From Chryseobacterium sp. MEBOG06 (GTDB lineage Bacteria; Bacteroidota; Bacteroidia; Flavobacteriales; Weeksellaceae): a DNA stretch of 64,000 bases. Positions 25,003-33,181 of the stretch are shown here, one piece after another (position 1 is the first letter of the stretch; the number at the start of each line of letters is the position of its first letter). Location of the stretch: the NCBI RefSeq assembly GCF_021869765.1, contig NZ_CP084580.1:248001-312000 (forward strand), read 5' to 3'. Under the pieces are notes generated by a model, which ran no database searches, was not told the DNA's origin, and saw only the letters and a list, made by a program, of their open reading frames with translations. The translations under genes and the position numbers were made by a program.

Positions 25003-26151
25003 TTAAACTTCGTCAATTATTTTCTGCAGATGCTCTACAGATTTTTCTAAAACAAACGGAAGCTCCGTTTCTGAAATCTGCTTTTTATATTCTTCAGTAC
25101 TGTTTTTATCTGTAAGAAACTTTTTCATCCCTTCATATATCCCTTCTTCAGAGTTAGGGGTAATATTTCCCAGTTTTCCATCCTGCAGAAGATCTTTGAT
25201 TCCGGAAATGTCCGTTGCAGAAATGGGCTTATTAAGGATGAGAGCTTCTGCGATGATCGTAGGGAATCCTTCATGCCTTGAAGACATAATATAAAAATCG
25301 GCCTTTTTCATATAAGGGTAAGGATTGCTGCTGAAACCAAGCATTTTTGCAGTGTCCTGAAGTCCCAATATGTTAAGCTGATCCTGAATCTTGTTAAAAT
25401 CATACCCGTCTCCGATGATTAAAAGCTGATGTTTAAATCCTTCATCAATCAATTTTTTATGAACATTAAGCAGCCTGTCGTAACCTTTCTGAGGATACAC
25501 GGTTCCTACTGTTACAAAAGTAGGAAGATCCTTGGTGAAAGGGTAATCGTGAATGACAGCATCTGCTTTCTGCAAAGTATCGTTCTTATCAATGGGGTTG
25601 TATATTTTGATGACCGATTGTTTTTCAGCTTCATTTTTTGCAAGCGTATGCATTCCTTCCTGAAGCTTGTTGGAAATCACTAAAATTCTGTCGAATTTGA
25701 AAAACTGTCTGATAACTTCTGGAGTATATTCTTTCAAATTAAAGATATCATTCTGTACCCAAATAATCTTTTTTGAATCTTTTTGAGGGCTGGAAAGAAT
25801 CTCTCTGTACATTGCATGGATCGCAGCGATTTCTACATCGTATTTTTTGTTTTTTAAAACAAATTTATAGAGAAGGGAAGGGAACCAAAGAAACATCTTC
25901 TGATAAAGAACTCTGTAAGCCTTCACTGGGATATCCTGCGGTCTGTTGGTTGTAATCATTTCTCCTTTTAAAAGATAGTATACATTGACCCAAGAAGGAA
26001 CGTCTTTAATGTATAGCCCTGAATAAAGATTGACCAGCAAGTCTACTTCATATTTATCTGAAGGAAGGTGTTTGAGAAAATTAACTAATACCTTTTCTGC
26101 ACCACCATGACGTAAAGAGCCTATGCGGATGAGGAGTTTTTTCTTTTTCAA
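25003..26151 (-). CDS. Glycosyltransferase family 4
   Basis: 382 residues with the GT-B layout. The N-terminal IGSLRHGGAEKVLVNFLKHL is the acceptor-domain signature. The C-terminal half has FVTVGTVYPQKGYDRLLN, LLIIGDGYDFNKI and MSSRHEGFPTIIAEALILNKPI, where the EGFPTIIAEAL Glu pair binds the nucleotide sugar. It is related to the GT4 at 28422-29576 (same HGG/MGG-EKVL start and same MSS/LPS-x-E ending), so they are paralogs. It is cytoplasmic and adds a sugar to the lipid-linked chain. The donor is not predictable. Confidence 0.9.
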   Translation of the reverse strand: MKKKKLLIRIGSLRHGGAEKVLVNFLKHLPSDKYEVDLLVNLYSGLYIKDVPSWVNVYYLLKGEMITTNRPQDIPVKAYRVLYQKMFLWFPSLLYKFVLKNKKYDVEIAAIHAMYREILSSPQKDSKKIIWVQNDIFNLKEYTPEVIRQFFKFDRILVISNKLQEGMHTLAKNEAEKQSVIKIYNPIDKNDTLQKADAVIHDYPFTKDLPTFVTVGTVYPQKGYDRLLNVHKKLIDEGFKHQLLIIGDGYDFNKIQDQLNILGLQDTAKMLGFSSNPYPYMKKADFYIMSSRHEGFPTIIAEALILNKPISATDISGIKDLLQDGKLGNITPNSEEGIYEGMKKFLTDKNSTEEYKKQISETELPFVLEKSVEHLQKIIDEV

Positions 26152-26231
26152 TTTGTTTTTGTTTTTATCGATTATTGGGAACAGTATTCTGACTGTGACA
26201 GGAGTTGATTTATCATTTTACAAGCCTAAAT

Positions 26232-26801
26232 TTATTTAATTTTTCTTGCTTTTTTGTACTTGTGAGGAAGATTTTCTTTGATATAGGCATCCAATTTTTT
26301 TCGGTCTTTCTCTAATTCGCGGGGATATTCTGGGGTGTTTTTTAGTACAATATCACCATAATCTTCAATAGTGCAAAGAAACTGAGCCGGATTTCCAATG
26401 AATACGGTATTGTCTGGCATTGACTGTGATAATACAGAATTGGCCCCTAAGATACAGTTGTTTCCAATCTGTACATCCTGCATGATGACACAGTTGAGCC
26501 CAATAGTACAGTTATTTCCTATTTTTATTCTTCCAAGAATTCTTGCATCCTCATATCCCGGAAGTTTTCTAAGCAGAGTGGTGGTTCCACCATGATTCAC
26601 AAATCTTACTCCTCCGGCAATATTTACGTCATTACCGATTTCGATAAGATAAGGCTCCGTTCCAAAATAAATCTTATCAGGCATATTGAAATTTCTGCCT
26701 ACTTTCATGCCTCTGTATTTTGCAGCTTCAAGGCTTGCCTTATTCAAAAAAGAATGATAGAGGGAGTCTATTTTTAATAGGGTTCTAAATATAAAAATCA
26801 T
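26232..26801 (-). CDS. Left-handed beta-helix acyltransferase (maltose/galactoside O-acetyltransferase type)
   Basis: About 189 residues; ATG at 26801, with a GTG one codon upstream as an alternative. Hexapeptide repeats run from IEIGNDVNIAGGVRFVNHGG to IGNNCILGANSVLSQSMPDNTVFIGNPA. The His in VNHGG is the likely catalytic base. The protein has a basic C-terminal tail (ENLPHKYKKARKIK). It lies next to, and divergent from, the ketoacyl synthase gene. In polysaccharide loci such enzymes add acyl groups to sugars, and the acyl donor could be the ACP made next door. Confidence 0.85.
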   Translation of the reverse strand: MIFIFRTLLKIDSLYHSFLNKASLEAAKYRGMKVGRNFNMPDKIYFGTEPYLIEIGNDVNIAGGVRFVNHGGTTTLLRKLPGYEDARILGRIKIGNNCTIGLNCVIMQDVQIGNNCILGANSVLSQSMPDNTVFIGNPAQFLCTIEDYGDIVLKNTPEYPRELEKDRKKLDAYIKENLPHKYKKARKIK

Positions 26802-26824
26802 CACTAGTGTACATTGTTTTTCTT

Positions 26825-26832
26825 TACTTTTG
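26825..26832 (+). promoter_or_regulatory. -7 element of the KAS III-ACP-SDR operon
   Basis: TACTTTTG followed by CA, 23 nt before the ATG at 26856. Full consensus match. Confidence 0.6.
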
Positions 26833-26855
26833 CAAAGAAAGACAAATTTATTAAT

Positions 26856-27830
26856 ATGATGAAAATTTCAAAAATAGAATATTATCTGCCTCAGGATGTA
26901 TTAACTAATGAGGATCTTGAAAGAGCATTTCCCGAATGGAGCTCAGAGAGAATTAAGGAAAAGGTAGGTATTACCCAACGTCATATATCTTCTGACAGCG
27001 AAACCGTGCTGGATATGGCTATACAGTCTTCGGAAAAACTTTTTGAAAATTATGATAGAAACAAAGTAGATTTTATTTTATTTTGTACCCAAAGTCCGGA
27101 ATATTTTTTACCTACAACGGCCTGCATTTTGCAGGACAAATTAGGACTTAGAAAAAATATCGGGGCAATAGATTTCAATCTTGGATGTTCGGGATTTGTG
27201 TATGGATTGGCTTTTGCCAAAGGATTGATCTCAGCAGGAATTGCAAAAAGTATTCTTCTGGTTACTTCAGAAACATATACCAAGCATATTCATCCTGATG
27301 ATAAAGGAAACCGAAGTATATTCGGAGATGCTTCCGCTTCTGCAATTATCGAGAAGGCAGAAGGGATTAATGATTACCAGTTTTGCCTGGGAACAGATGG
27401 AAGTGGTGCTGAAAACCTTATCGTGAAGAAAGGAGCTTTTAAGAAGGATTTTGAAGTAAACCCTGATCATGAGTTTAGTCCCGAAAATATGTATATGAAC
27501 GGTCCTGAAATTTTTAATTTCACCATTGAAAATATTCCGGGGTTGGTAAAAGAAACTCTTGAGGTGAACAATATGACGATGGATGATATTGACCATTTTG
27601 TATTTCATCAGGCCAATTCTTTTATGCTGAATTATTTAAGAAAGAAAACGAAAATTCCGGCAGAAAAGTTTTATATTGACATGGAGAAAACCGGAAATAC
27701 AGTTTCTGCAACTATTCCTATTGCTCTTAAAAATATGAGGGATAAGGGAATGCTTAAAGAAGGTGATAAAATTTTAATGGCCGGATTTGGAGTAGGGTAT
27801 TCCTGGGGGGCCACTATCATCGAAATATAA
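26856..27830 (+). CDS. 3-oxoacyl-ACP synthase III-like ketoacyl synthase
   Basis: 324 residues from MMKISKIEYYLPQDV; a longer upstream frame overlaps the promoter. The FabH-type triad is complete: Cys111 in NLGCSGFVYGL, His in VFHQANSFML, Asn in KTGNTVSATIPIAL. It condenses an acyl-CoA or acyl-ACP with malonyl-ACP. It is followed by an ACP gene and a broken SDR, on the strand opposite to the surrounding polysaccharide genes. This context points to a dedicated short acyl chain for sugar decoration rather than housekeeping fatty acid synthesis. It resembles the CerJ/FabH side branches by context only. Confidence 0.92.
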   Translation: MMKISKIEYYLPQDVLTNEDLERAFPEWSSERIKEKVGITQRHISSDSETVLDMAIQSSEKLFENYDRNKVDFILFCTQSPEYFLPTTACILQDKLGLRKNIGAIDFNLGCSGFVYGLAFAKGLISAGIAKSILLVTSETYTKHIHPDDKGNRSIFGDASASAIIEKAEGINDYQFCLGTDGSGAENLIVKKGAFKKDFEVNPDHEFSPENMYMNGPEIFNFTIENIPGLVKETLEVNNMTMDDIDHFVFHQANSFMLNYLRKKTKIPAEKFYIDMEKTGNTVSATIPIALKNMRDKGMLKEGDKILMAGFGVGYSWGATIIEI

Positions 27831-27854
27831 AAAATAAAATCTTAAATTATAAAT

Positions 27855-28088
27855 ATGAAAACATCCGTTTTTTTAGAAAAACTACAAGAAGAACTGGAAG
27901 AAGATGACAAGCTTACTCCTGAAACGAATTTAAAATCTTTAGAAAGCTATGATTCTATCAGCCTGCTTTCTGTAATTGCATTTGTAGATGAAAATTTCAG
28001 CGCAAAGATCGATACCAAACAGTTTAAAGATATCGATACTGTTTCAGATCTTATGAATGCGATAGGGAAAGAAAACTTTGAAGATTAA
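27855..28088 (+). CDS. Acyl carrier protein
   Basis: 77 residues, acidic, four-helix length. Ser34 in the ESYDSISLLSVIAFVDENF stretch is the likely 4'-phosphopantetheine attachment site. The usual DSL is DSI here. It starts 24 nt after the KAS III gene and its stop overlaps the ATG of the SDR remnant (TAATG), so all three are one transcriptional unit. It is a specialised ACP, not the housekeeping acpP (different sequence and locus). Confidence 0.9.
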   Translation: MKTSVFLEKLQEELEEDDKLTPETNLKSLESYDSISLLSVIAFVDENFSAKIDTKQFKDIDTVSDLMNAIGKENFED

Positions 28089-28420
28089 TGGATGCTTTCT
28101 CATTAAAAAATAAAACAATTCTTATTACAGGGGCTTCTTCCGGAATCGGGAGAAGCTATTTTGTAGAATGCAGCAAAAGCGGAGCAGATTTGATCCTTGT
28201 AGGAAGGAATCAATAAGCCCGGCAATGGTAAATACTCCAATTTTGGAGAACATGTTTGAGGATATCGGTGATGAAGCTTCATCAGAAATCATAAAAAGCA
28301 TCCGCTGGGAATAGGAGTACCTAAAGAGGTAGCGAATGCCTGTATTTTCTCTTGTCAGATGCATCAAGATACGTCACCGGAAACAATCTTGTGATTGACG
28401 ATGGATATTCTACGCAATAG
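28088..28420 (+). pseudogene. Short-chain dehydrogenase/reductase (FabG-like) remnant
   Basis: It starts correctly at the TAATG overlap and encodes 42 residues including the NAD(P)-binding ILITGASSGIGRSYF and LILVGRN, then stops. The frame continues, shifted, with SPAMVNTPILENMF, the substrate-loop region after the catalytic YxxxK, so about 130-140 residues including the Ser-Tyr-Lys site are deleted. Two more single-base losses then shift frames before VPKEVANACIF and DASRYVTGNNLVID. All frames end with the C-terminal DDGYSTQ-like motif and stop at 28420. It would have reduced the 3-keto group made by the KAS III/ACP pair. Confidence 0.85.
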
Positions 28421-28421
28421 T

Positions 28422-29576
28422 TTATTTCTTATGAAGGGTTTCAATAATCTCTTCAACACTATCAAATATTTTTTTATTGTCAAACTGACTTTCAATATTT
28501 TTTAGATTTTCTCTGATGTGGAGAACAAGATCGGGATCCGTAAGAAAGGATTTCATTCCTTTGTACATGTCATCAACATCATAACTGATGAGGTATCCTG
28601 TTTCCCGGTCTTTAATCATAAGTCCCACGTCACCTACATTGGTAGCAACAATAGGTTTCTGAAGAATCAGAGCTTCAGCAATAACCAGAGGCCATGCTTC
28701 AGATTCAGAAGGCAGAACGAAATAGTCTGCTTTTTTTATATAAGGATAAGGATTCATTTGATTTCCAATCAAAATAAAAGTTTTCTCTACATTATTACGC
28801 GCAGCCTGATCAGAAAGAGGTTTCATTTCTTCACCTTCCCCAATGACAATGATACTATGATGGAATCCTTCATCTATAAGCCTTTTGTGAGCTTCAATCA
28901 GTTTATGATAGCCTTTTCTGGAATGTAGCCGGCCAATGGAAACGAAAACCGGTCCTTCCGGGAAGTTTTGCAGCTTCTCTTCTGATTTCCTTTTAATTTC
29001 CTCAATAGGAATAGGGTTGATGATCACACTTTCAGCAGGGTAGTCTAATTTCGGATAATATTGGTGCATCATATCCTTTATTTTATGAGAGCAGTACACC
29101 ATATGATCAAATTGCGGGAAACTTTTTAAGATGCCCGGAACTAAAGGCTGAAATTTGGGCACATTGATCTCGGAATGAAACCATCCTATTTTTTTAGAAT
29201 TTTTATGAGTAGAGTTCAGAATAACATCATAATCTCTATAATCCATACCGATCTCTATATCAAAACTGTCATTGATGATACGGTCTGCAATAGACGAATT
29301 ATTACTAAGCCTCCTAAGTTTGATTCTTCTTGCAATAAGTTGAAGTTTTTGCAATAGAAAATTGCGTGAAAAATCTTCTTTTCCGTCAGTAAGATATACT
29401 TTTCTGACATGGCCGGGAATCTCATCACGTAATTTCCCCTGATTCAGAGTAAGACATACCGTTATTTCAAATTTATCAGTATCGAGATTGTTAAGAAGTC
29501 CCAACAATACTTTTTCTACACCTCCCATTTCCATAGAATGGTGTCTGAACAGAATTTTTATTTTTTTTTCTAACAT
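28422..29576 (-). CDS. Glycosyltransferase family 4
   Basis: 384 residues, GT-B fold. The start FRHHSMEMGGVEKVLLGLLNN resembles the GT4 at 25003. The donor half has FVSIGRLHSRKGYHKLIEAH, SIIVIGEGEEMKPL and VLPSESEAWPLVIAEALILQKPI (nucleotide-sugar Glu). Its start overlaps the stop of the GT2 upstream (TAATG), so the two are coupled. Convergent with the SDR remnant, which ends 2 nt from this gene's stop. Confidence 0.9.
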   Translation of the reverse strand: MLEKKIKILFRHHSMEMGGVEKVLLGLLNNLDTDKFEITVCLTLNQGKLRDEIPGHVRKVYLTDGKEDFSRNFLLQKLQLIARRIKLRRLSNNSSIADRIINDSFDIEIGMDYRDYDVILNSTHKNSKKIGWFHSEINVPKFQPLVPGILKSFPQFDHMVYCSHKIKDMMHQYYPKLDYPAESVIINPIPIEEIKRKSEEKLQNFPEGPVFVSIGRLHSRKGYHKLIEAHKRLIDEGFHHSIIVIGEGEEMKPLSDQAARNNVEKTFILIGNQMNPYPYIKKADYFVLPSESEAWPLVIAEALILQKPIVATNVGDVGLMIKDRETGYLISYDVDDMYKGMKSFLTDPDLVLHIRENLKNIESQFDNKKIFDSVEEIIETLHKK

Positions 29577-30415
29577 TACCCGAAAATTGATTGTAGTGTG
29601 ATTTTTATTTTTTTCTTAATGCGGAAAGGCAGCTGATGCTGGTACTGCAACAGCCCAAATATTTGCTCAGCTCCGGTATAATGATCAGGAATCTTTTTAC
29701 CATTAATCATTGTAAGTCCTCTGCGCTTCATGGTACTGAAGATGACCTGGGCAAAATACTCATGAGATTTTTTTTTATTGTCATTCTGAGAAATTCCTCC
29801 CTGATGGGTTCTGTAAAAATAATTGGTGTCGTCAATGAACTGAACTTTTCCTTTTTCATACATCTTCAGATACAGATCCTGATCTTCTCCGATTTTTAAA
29901 TCCGGATTCATTTTTTCCGTTTGTTCATACACTTCTTTTCTGAAAGAAACAAAATGGGCAATCTGAATAGGAAAATTGAAAAAATAAGGATCACCATTCG
30001 GAACCTGCATTGCAGATCTGAACGGAGCAATAGGTTGGAGATCCTGATCACAGGTCATGAACCTGGAGTAAGTAAGCACCGTATTTTTTTTAGCCCGAAA
30101 AATATCTATACACTGCTGGATGGCTGTAGGGGTGATGGCATCATCAGGGTCAAGAAACCCACAGATTTCACCTTCAGCAAGTTCTATCAGTTTACTTTTT
30201 GTAACACCTACACCGGAATTTTTTTCATTTTCAAAAAATTTAAATCTTTTATCTTTTGAAATCATCTCCTGCACTATTTTTTTTTCATGGTCTGATGACG
30301 CATCATCCAGAATAATGGCTTCCCAATCTTTATAGGTTTGCTTCTGTAGACTGTCAAAACAGTCTTTGAAGAAATGAGCATTATTATAGTGGGCAATAAG
30401 AATGGAAAACTTCAT
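29576..30415 (-). CDS. Glycosyltransferase family 2
   Basis: 279 residues, GT-A fold. FSILIAHYNNAHFFKDCFDSL is the N-terminal signature, and the metal-binding DxD-like motif is LDPDDA. IGEDQDLYLKMYEKGKV and the RTHQGGIS basic stretch complete it. It is a paralog of the GT2 at 36552-37397, which shares the FSxLIAxYNN start, CGFLDPDDA and EDxDxYxKM motifs. It overlaps both neighbours at start/stop, so LbH acyltransferase, GT2 and GT4 are translated together. Confidence 0.9.
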   Translation of the reverse strand: MKFSILIAHYNNAHFFKDCFDSLQKQTYKDWEAIILDDASSDHEKKIVQEMISKDKRFKFFENEKNSGVGVTKSKLIELAEGEICGFLDPDDAITPTAIQQCIDIFRAKKNTVLTYSRFMTCDQDLQPIAPFRSAMQVPNGDPYFFNFPIQIAHFVSFRKEVYEQTEKMNPDLKIGEDQDLYLKMYEKGKVQFIDDTNYFYRTHQGGISQNDNKKKSHEYFAQVIFSTMKRRGLTMINGKKIPDHYTGAEQIFGLLQYQHQLPFRIKKKIKITLQSIFG

Positions 30416-30957
30416 TAATGGTTCTTAAAAATTAATTCTTGATGATTGACTACTGTTGTATTGGGTGGAATATCTTTATGAATAGTGCAGCCTGCTCCTA
30501 TGATACAGTTGTCCCCGATAGTGACTCCTTTCAGGACAGTGACATTGCTTCCGAGCCAGCAGTTTTTCCCGATTTTAATGGGTGCTGTAGTAAATTCAGA
30601 CGGGAACAGTTGAAACTCCGGATGCGTATGGTAAGCATGGTTGTGGTCATATAGCTTTACGCTTTCTCCGAATAAAGTATTGTCCCCAATAGAAATATTT
30701 TCGAGACAATTGATAGAGCAGAAATTGTTCATGAAAAAATTATTTCCGATTTCCAGACTGGCATTCTGCTGTACAAGAATATGAACATAGTTCCTGAAAC
30801 TGGCAGAATCACCGATCGTAACTTTTTTTAAATTATCATGTAAAATAAAATGGTCACTGATTCCAAGCTTTATCCCTCTAAAGGAAACGTTAGGATGTTT
30901 TGTGAGTCGTGAAATCTGACTTTTCCGCTGAAGTTTTGCTAGTATTTCATAAAGCAT
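30415..30957 (-). CDS. Left-handed beta-helix acyltransferase
   Basis: 180 residues. Hexapeptide repeats span about residues 45-175 (VTIGDSASFRNYVHILVQ to IGAGCTIHKDIPPNTTVVN), the longest stretch with the typical Ile/Val-Gly-x-x spacing. The His of YDHNHAYHTH is the likely base for O- or N-acetylation of a sugar. First gene of a three-gene group with GT2 and GT4, which are start/stop coupled to it. Confidence 0.87.
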   Translation of the reverse strand: MLYEILAKLQRKSQISRLTKHPNVSFRGIKLGISDHFILHDNLKKVTIGDSASFRNYVHILVQQNASLEIGNNFFMNNFCSINCLENISIGDNTLFGESVKLYDHNHAYHTHPEFQLFPSEFTTAPIKIGKNCWLGSNVTVLKGVTIGDNCIIGAGCTIHKDIPPNTTVVNHQELIFKNH

Positions 30958-30987
30958 AATAAGATTTATTTCAACATTTGTATTCTA

Positions 30988-30995
30988 CAAATATA
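30988..30995 (-). promoter_or_regulatory. Candidate -7 element
   Basis: It reads TATATTTG on the minus strand, 30 nt before the ATG at 30957. It would drive the acyltransferase, GT2 and GT4 genes. Confidence 0.5.
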
Positions 30996-31026
30996 ATTTG
31001 TTTTAGATAATTATAAGAATAAATCT

Positions 31027-31034
31027 TATTTTTG
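31027..31034 (+). promoter_or_regulatory. Candidate -7 element
   Basis: TATTTTTG followed by TG, upstream of the acyltransferase 3 gene at 31123. A TTG at 30998-31000 lies 26 nt upstream, slightly beyond the usual spacing. Confidence 0.45.
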
Positions 31035-31122
31035 TGCCTTAAAATTAATACTTTATACAAAATAAAATGGTTTGCATACTGAAGCTAATTTATTTTGAGA
31101 AAGTAAAGCACTTTGTGTTTCT

Positions 31123-32157
31123 GTGAAGATAAGTCAGATTACATTTACCCGGTTTATTGCTGCAATGGCAATTGTTATTTCCCATTTCAATAAAGATCTG
31201 TTTTTATACAAAATAGATTATATTTCCAATCTTTTTCTAAGGGCGAATGTGGGCGTCAGCTACTTTTTTATTCTTTCGGGCTTTATTATGATTATAGCCT
31301 ACCATAAAAAGGATAAAATAGACTATTTTGAATTTTATAAAAACAGATTTGCCAGGATCTATCCGCTGTATATAGTGGGGCTCCTGCTTTATTTTATAAC
31401 AAGGTCTGATCTATTCGATTGGTATAAGCTTGTTTTATATAGTCTGGGCATTCAGACCTGGATACCTGGTGAAGCGATGATCCTTAATTTTCCGGGATGG
31501 TCTATTTCGGTAGAATTTTTATTCTATCTGCTTTTTCCTCTCTTATACAATCACTTCTACTCGAAGAAAAATAAAACTATTTGGGTCGTTACCATTGTTC
31601 TCTGGCTGATTACTCAGGTGTTTTCAAATCTTTATCCGATATCCGGAGTTTATGAAGGACCACATACAAAAAGCCACGAATTTCTCTATTATTTTCCAAT
31701 ATGGCACCTTAACGAGTTTTTGATAGGAAATCTCGCGGGGATGTTTTTTGTGAAAAACTTTAAGCAGAAAAATTATGACGTTCAGGTGATTCTTATCTTT
31801 TTACTCATCCTGCTGTCACTGATGTTTGTCCCGCTGTTTTACCATAACGGGCTGATGGCGCTTCTCTTTGTTCCTGCTATACTTCTGATATCTGGTAATA
31901 ATGGTAAAATTACAAAACTGTTTTCTATGAAGCCACTAGAATATCTGGGAGAGATCAGTTATGCGGTATATATCACCCATATTCCCGTTCTTTATCTCCT
32001 CAGGGAGTTTTTAAAAGTGCAGGGATATCAGTTCAACAGCAATATTGTATTTGCAATATACGTGATCGTTATACTCATTACTTCGGCACTTTTTTATCAA
32101 TGTATTGAAAAGCCGATGCGTAACCTTCTGAGGAAAATAAGCTTTACAAAGCAGTAA
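31123..32157 (+). CDS. Acyltransferase 3 family membrane protein
   Basis: 344 residues with about ten hydrophobic segments. ITFTRFIAAMAIVISHFNKD carries the catalytic-type His21, and the FFILSGFIM and FARIYPLYIVG motifs are typical of OafA/NodX enzymes. They move acyl groups from cytoplasmic acyl-CoA to periplasmic glycans. The start is GTG: no in-frame ATG is available before a stop. It is on the plus strand, inside an otherwise minus-strand part of the locus, and converges with a GT2 gene through a palindromic terminator. Confidence 0.87.
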   Translation: MKISQITFTRFIAAMAIVISHFNKDLFLYKIDYISNLFLRANVGVSYFFILSGFIMIIAYHKKDKIDYFEFYKNRFARIYPLYIVGLLLYFITRSDLFDWYKLVLYSLGIQTWIPGEAMILNFPGWSISVEFLFYLLFPLLYNHFYSKKNKTIWVVTIVLWLITQVFSNLYPISGVYEGPHTKSHEFLYYFPIWHLNEFLIGNLAGMFFVKNFKQKNYDVQVILIFLLILLSLMFVPLFYHNGLMALLFVPAILLISGNNGKITKLFSMKPLEYLGEISYAVYITHIPVLYLLREFLKVQGYQFNSNIVFAIYVIVILITSALFYQCIEKPMRNLLRKISFTKQ

Positions 32158-32174
32158 ATATTCATTTGTTTTCT

Positions 32175-32198
32175 ATAAACTAAATGTTTAGTTTATTT
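32175..32198. terminator. Bidirectional terminator between convergent genes
   Basis: A 10-bp palindromic stem (ATAAACTAAA at 32175-32184 with TTTAGTTTAT at 32187-32196). AT-rich, so moderate strength. Confidence 0.5.
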
Positions 32199-32231
32199 AA
32201 GTATTTGTTTGTTTTTCAGAAGTATTGTACA

Positions 32232-33170
32232 TTAAAAAAGGTCTTTTCTGAAATTAATATTGTAAAGTCCTGATCGTATGCTTCGGTAATCTGTTAAAAG
32301 ATACCTGCTGATCATTCCCCATTTTTTAAGGAGGGGAGCGTTGGCAATGCGGAAGCTTCTGTAAACTCTTTTGATGTGGAGCTTAATTTCTTCAGGAACT
32401 GTACTTTCATTTTGTGCCCAATTGTTCACTTCTTTCCATAGGATAACTCTTGTTGCCGCAGGTTTCACCTCTCTGGAATCAACTTTAGTAATCCTGTTAT
32501 TTTCATGGACTCCTCTTACGGCTACAGCCTGATCGAGAATTCCGGGATATAAATTCAGATAGTAAGAGAGTCTGAATAAAAATTCTGTATCCTGATGAAG
32601 TTTTAAATGGGTTTTAAAGAAATATTCCATGTTTTTCAAAGAACTTTTCCTGATGGTCAGAGAGTCTATGCTGAATAGTCCGAAAGTTCCGATCATATTA
32701 AGCTGACCCGGAAATACATCTTTTGGATGGTATTTTTTGTAAACAGTCGTTAATCGGTCTCCAAATACTTTGTAATACTGTTCTTTTGCCTTATCTGAAT
32801 AGTAATGAACCCCAATTGCTCCATATACGCCATCTACCTCATCATTTTTGAAGAGTTCTTTTTCTGCATCAAAGCGGTTAGGAAGATAATAATCATCTGC
32901 ATCCAAAAATGCGATGAAATCTCCCCCTGCTTTTTTCATACCAAGGTTTCTGCTGGCTCCGGCTCCGTGGTTGCCTTTATCAGGATGCTGATACAGCTTT
33001 ACTCTGTCATACTTTTCGGTAAGTTCCCTGCACACCTGCAGCGCATTGTCGGGAGATTTATCTTCTACCATGACCACTTCATATACATCTTCGAATTGAA
33101 GAGCAGATTCTACAGCCTGAGAGATATATTTTTCAGCGTTATAAACGGGAATAATGACGGAAATTTTCAT
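32232..33170 (-). CDS. Glycosyltransferase family 2
   Basis: 312 residues, GT-A fold. VIIPVYNAEKYISQAVESALQ and the DxD motif FLDADDYYLPNRFD are clear. HQDTEFLFRLSYYL is the acceptor-side ED-like motif. It follows the acyltransferase 3 gene (33182) by 11 nt on the minus strand, so both are cotranscribed. Confidence 0.9.
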   Translation of the reverse strand: MKISVIIPVYNAEKYISQAVESALQFEDVYEVVMVEDKSPDNALQVCRELTEKYDRVKLYQHPDKGNHGAGASRNLGMKKAGGDFIAFLDADDYYLPNRFDAEKELFKNDEVDGVYGAIGVHYYSDKAKEQYYKVFGDRLTTVYKKYHPKDVFPGQLNMIGTFGLFSIDSLTIRKSSLKNMEYFFKTHLKLHQDTEFLFRLSYYLNLYPGILDQAVAVRGVHENNRITKVDSREVKPAATRVILWKEVNNWAQNESTVPEEIKLHIKRVYRSFRIANAPLLKKWGMISRYLLTDYRSIRSGLYNINFRKDLF

Positions 33171-33181
33171 TTTTTTCAGAG

